Shown here one piece after another: positions 21,847 through 23,960 of a stretch of DNA of 23,960 nucleotides. The DNA is taken from contig CAMWOK010000008.1 in the NCBI GenBank assembly GCA_947175845.1, forward strand, positions 1-23,960, given 5' to 3'. The notes beneath the pieces are model-generated. The model did no database searches. It saw nothing but the letters and a program-made list of their open reading frames with translations, and was not told the origin of the DNA. Source of the stretch: an uncultured Lachnospiraceae bacterium. GTDB taxonomy: Bacteria > Bacillota > Clostridia > Lachnospirales > Lachnospiraceae. Both the position numbers and the translations under genes were made by a program. Positions within the stretch are counted from its first letter, which is position 1. The number at the start of each line of letters is the position of its first letter.

Positions 21847-23406
21847 ATGGTCAGAGTAACAATATGGAATGAAAACCTTCACGAGCGGCAGCAGGAGGAA
21901 GTGCGGGCGGTTTATCCGCATGGAATCCATGGGTGTATCGCCGATTTCCTGAAAACAGACAGCAGTCTTTTTGTGCGGACAGCCACGCTCGAGGAGCCGG
22001 AGCATGGCCTGACCGAGGCGGTGCTGTCCGACACGGATGTGCTGATATATTGGGGACATATGGCACACCACGCGTTTGCAGACGAGGTGGCGCAGCGCGT
22101 GCAGAGACATGTGCTGCAGGGCATGGGGCTGATTGCGCTCCACTCGGCGCATTTTGCAAAGATTATGAGCCTGCTGATGGGGACGAGCATGACGCTGCGC
22201 TGGAAGCAGGGGGACCGCGAAAGACTGTTTGTGACAGCGCCGTATCATCCGATTGCGCAGGGGATACCGCCCCACTTTGACATCCCGGTCGAGGAGATGT
22301 ACGGGGAGTATTTTGACATTCCCAAGCCGGATGACGTGGTGTTCACGGGATGGTTTGCGGGCGGCGAGGTGTTTCGCAGCGGTTGCACCTTTCAGCGGGG
22401 ACTCGGCAGAATCTTTTATTTTCAGCCGGGGCATGAGGCGTATCCGACGTATCATATGCCGGAAATCCAGCGGATCATCAGTAATGCGGTCCACTGGTGT
22501 TCGGAGGTGAGAAGACAGCAGCGGCTGTTTGACTGCACAGCGGTGAAAGTGACGCTCGAACAGGAGTACGTAAACCCGATCCGGCTCTCTGTATTTTATG
22601 ACCACATAGTACAGGCCGTCCACCAGGGAAAGGGCGAGCGCACCCTGAATCAGGTGATGCAGCAGTGCAGCGAGTTTGGAATCCGCGGCATAGATATCGA
22701 GTACCGTCAGCTCTGCGCAGACTACGATGCGATCTGTGATGCGCTGCAGTACCACTATATGGAGGTGGCGTGCATCTATCAGTTTTATGATCTGCGCAGC
22801 AGCGCGGATATCCGCACTGCGAAGGAGCAGATTGACATGGCGCACAGGCTGGGTGTTTCACGTGTTCTGATTATTCCGGGATTTCTCGAACCCGAGGAGG
22901 CGAAGGCGCTCCACAGTGCGAGCGGGGATTATTTTGCCGTGCACAGGCTGATGGAGCAGAGCCTGTGCATCCAGTCCATGAAAAATGCCCTGACGGAACT
23001 GACACAGTACGCTAAACCGCTCGGCGTGGAGGTGACGCTTGAGGATTTTGACGACATGCGCGCGCCCTGCTCGCGGATCAATGAGCTTCTGTGGTTTATG
23101 CGAAGTGTACCTGGACTCAAATGCACCTTTGATATGGGAAATTTTGCGTTTGGCTACGAGAATGTGATGGAGGCATATGCGCTTCTCAGGAAATATATCG
23201 TCCATGTGCACTGCAAGGACAGGGGCAGCGAGGGCAACGGGCTCAAGTCCGTTCCTACAGGAAGCGGATATATCCCGGTGGCGCAGCTTGTCAGGAAGCT
23301 TAAGGAGACGGATTACCGCGGATATCTGTCAATTGAACATTTTGGGGAACTCGACCAGCTGGCGGCAGTCGGGCAGTCAGCGCATTTCCTCAAGGCAGTC
23401 GTGTGA
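21847..23406 (+). CDS. Fusion of ThuA-like domain and xylose-isomerase-like TIM barrel
   Basis: The product has 519 residues and two domains. Residues 1-222 are ThuA-like (class I glutamine-amidotransferase-like fold), with VTIWNENLHE, VLIYWGHMAH (65-74), GLIALHSAHF (94-103) and IFYFQPGHEAYPTY (189-202); H71, H99 and H196 are likely functional. Residues about 245-519 form an AP-endonuclease-2/sugar-isomerase TIM barrel, with candidate metal ligands E399 (VTLED), D429 (CTFDMGN), H455 (HVHCKD) and E497 (SIEHFG). ThuA relatives occur in 3-keto-sugar metabolism, and TIM barrels of this group include epimerases and 3-keto-glycoside lyases, so a fused enzyme for an oxidised or modified sugar is plausible (inference). 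The substrate is unknown. AGGAGG at 21835-21840 sets the start. TATAAC at 21818-21823 may be the -10, although no good -35 is seen. glpK follows after 22 bp. Confidence 0.85.
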   Translation: MVRVTIWNENLHERQQEEVRAVYPHGIHGCIADFLKTDSSLFVRTATLEEPEHGLTEAVLSDTDVLIYWGHMAHHAFADEVAQRVQRHVLQGMGLIALHSAHFAKIMSLLMGTSMTLRWKQGDRERLFVTAPYHPIAQGIPPHFDIPVEEMYGEYFDIPKPDDVVFTGWFAGGEVFRSGCTFQRGLGRIFYFQPGHEAYPTYHMPEIQRIISNAVHWCSEVRRQQRLFDCTAVKVTLEQEYVNPIRLSVFYDHIVQAVHQGKGERTLNQVMQQCSEFGIRGIDIEYRQLCADYDAICDALQYHYMEVACIYQFYDLRSSADIRTAKEQIDMAHRLGVSRVLIIPGFLEPEEAKALHSASGDYFAVHRLMEQSLCIQSMKNALTELTQYAKPLGVEVTLEDFDDMRAPCSRINELLWFMRSVPGLKCTFDMGNFAFGYENVMEAYALLRKYIVHVHCKDRGSEGNGLKSVPTGSGYIPVAQLVRKLKETDYRGYLSIEHFGELDQLAAVGQSAHFLKAVV

Positions 23407-23428
23407 AGAGAAAGAGAGGGACGGACCA

Positions 23429-23960
23429 GTGGCGAAATATATCATGGCATTGGATGCGGGGACAACCAGCAACCGGTGTATCTTATTTAATGAAAAGGGC
23501 GCGATCTGCAGTGTCGCACAGCGGGAATTTACACAGTACTTTCCCAGGCCGGGCTGGGTGGAACACGACGCGGATGAGATCTGGGCAAGCCAGCTGGGCG
23601 TCGCGGTTGAGGCGATGAATGTCATAGGGGCGTCCGCGAAGGATATAGCCGCAATCGGCATCACCAACCAGCGGGAGACGGCGGTTGTGTGGGACAAAAA
23701 TACGGGCGTCCCGGTGTATCATGCGATCGTGTGGCAGTGCAGGCGGACATCCGGGGCGTGCGACGCCCTGAAAGAAAAAGGTCTGACAGAGAAGTATAAA
23801 CAAAAGACAGGTCTGGTGATTGACGCCTATTTCTCCGCGACGAAAGTAAAGTGGATTCTCGACAATGTGCCGGGGGCAAGGCAGCGGGCAGAAAATGGAG
23901 AACTTTTGTTTGGAACGGTTGAGACATGGCTGATCTGGAAGCTCACAAAGGGGGCGGCCC
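23429..23960 (+). CDS. glpK: Glycerol kinase (5' part only)
   Basis: The frame is open from GTG 23429 to the window end, giving 177 residues of the FGGY-type kinase that converts glycerol to glycerol-3-phosphate with ATP. The phosphate-loop strand MALDAGTTSNRCILF (6-20) and GITNQRETAVVWD (77-89, with R82 and E83 corresponding to the glycerol-binding Arg-Glu of E. coli GlpK) are clear. So are HAIVWQCRRT (98-107), Y134 of IDAYFSATKVKW, and GTVETWLIWKLT near the end. SATK replaces the usual SGTK. The GTG start is favoured by GAGGG at 23416-23420 and by the family N-terminus MAKYIMALDAGTTS. It is 22 bp after the ThuA/TIM-barrel gene and probably co-transcribed with it. The C-terminal ATPase half is outside the window. 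Confidence 0.94.
   Translation, partial: MAKYIMALDAGTTSNRCILFNEKGAICSVAQREFTQYFPRPGWVEHDADEIWASQLGVAVEAMNVIGASAKDIAAIGITNQRETAVVWDKNTGVPVYHAIVWQCRRTSGACDALKEKGLTEKYKQKTGLVIDAYFSATKVKWILDNVPGARQRAENGELLFGTVETWLIWKLTKGAA

Noticed and set aside
21697..22845. 382-codon open frame on the minus strand opposite the ThuA-like gene
   Set aside because: Same shadow effect: the opposite strand has two recognisable domains with conserved residues, and this frame has none.
1..23960. CRISPR arrays, tRNA or rRNA genes
   Set aside because: I saw no regularly spaced repeat array, no cloverleaf-like sequence with conserved TTCGA-type arms, and no rRNA-like stretch. A tRNAscan or CRISPR-finder run was not possible.

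Overview
The window most resembles the chromosome of a gut Firmicute of the Lachnospiraceae type. This is inferred from GC-rich genes with strong AGGAGG-like ribosome binding sites, an LplABC-type oligosaccharide importer with a Gram-positive lipoprotein binding protein, cytoplasmic glycoside hydrolases without signal peptides, and intrinsic terminators. The exact genus cannot be read from the sequence.

Region 1 (1-15752, + strand) is a glycan-use locus. It opens with the end of one ABC permease, a complete second permease and a lipoprotein solute-binding protein. Six carbohydrate-active enzymes follow: GH29 alpha-L-fucosidase, GH3 beta-glycosidase, GH130 beta-mannoside phosphorylase, GH20 beta-N-acetylhexosaminidase, GH38 alpha-mannosidase and GH2 beta-galactosidase. 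Together they match stepwise intracellular breakdown of a galactosylated, fucosylated, GlcNAc- and mannose-containing glycan. The best fit is a complex-type N-glycan released outside the cell by an endo-acting enzyme not present here. Removal of Gal (GH2), GlcNAc (GH20), Fuc (GH29) and alpha-Man (GH38) would leave Man-beta-1,4-GlcNAc for phosphorolysis by GH130. Hairpins after the binding protein, GH130, GH38 and GH2 genes divide the locus into transcriptional segments. No regulator lies in the window.

Region 2 (15760-19457, - strand) holds two ABC-type exporter half-transporters with a TGATG stop/start overlap, probably forming a heterodimer. Their 5' region contains a candidate promoter overlapped by an 8-bp-arm palindrome.

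Region 3 (about 19.5-21.8 kb) is lower in GC and looks like accessory DNA. It contains a 70-codon ORF that appears to be a Fic protein reduced to its two ends, two related inverted-repeat (MITE-like) elements, a small SnoaL/NTF2-like gene with its own strong promoter, a GNAT acetyltransferase gene and a 14-bp tandem repeat.

Region 4 (21847-23960, + strand) starts a new operon: a fusion of a ThuA-like domain with a xylose-isomerase-like TIM barrel, followed 22 bp later by glycerol kinase (glpK), which runs off the window end.
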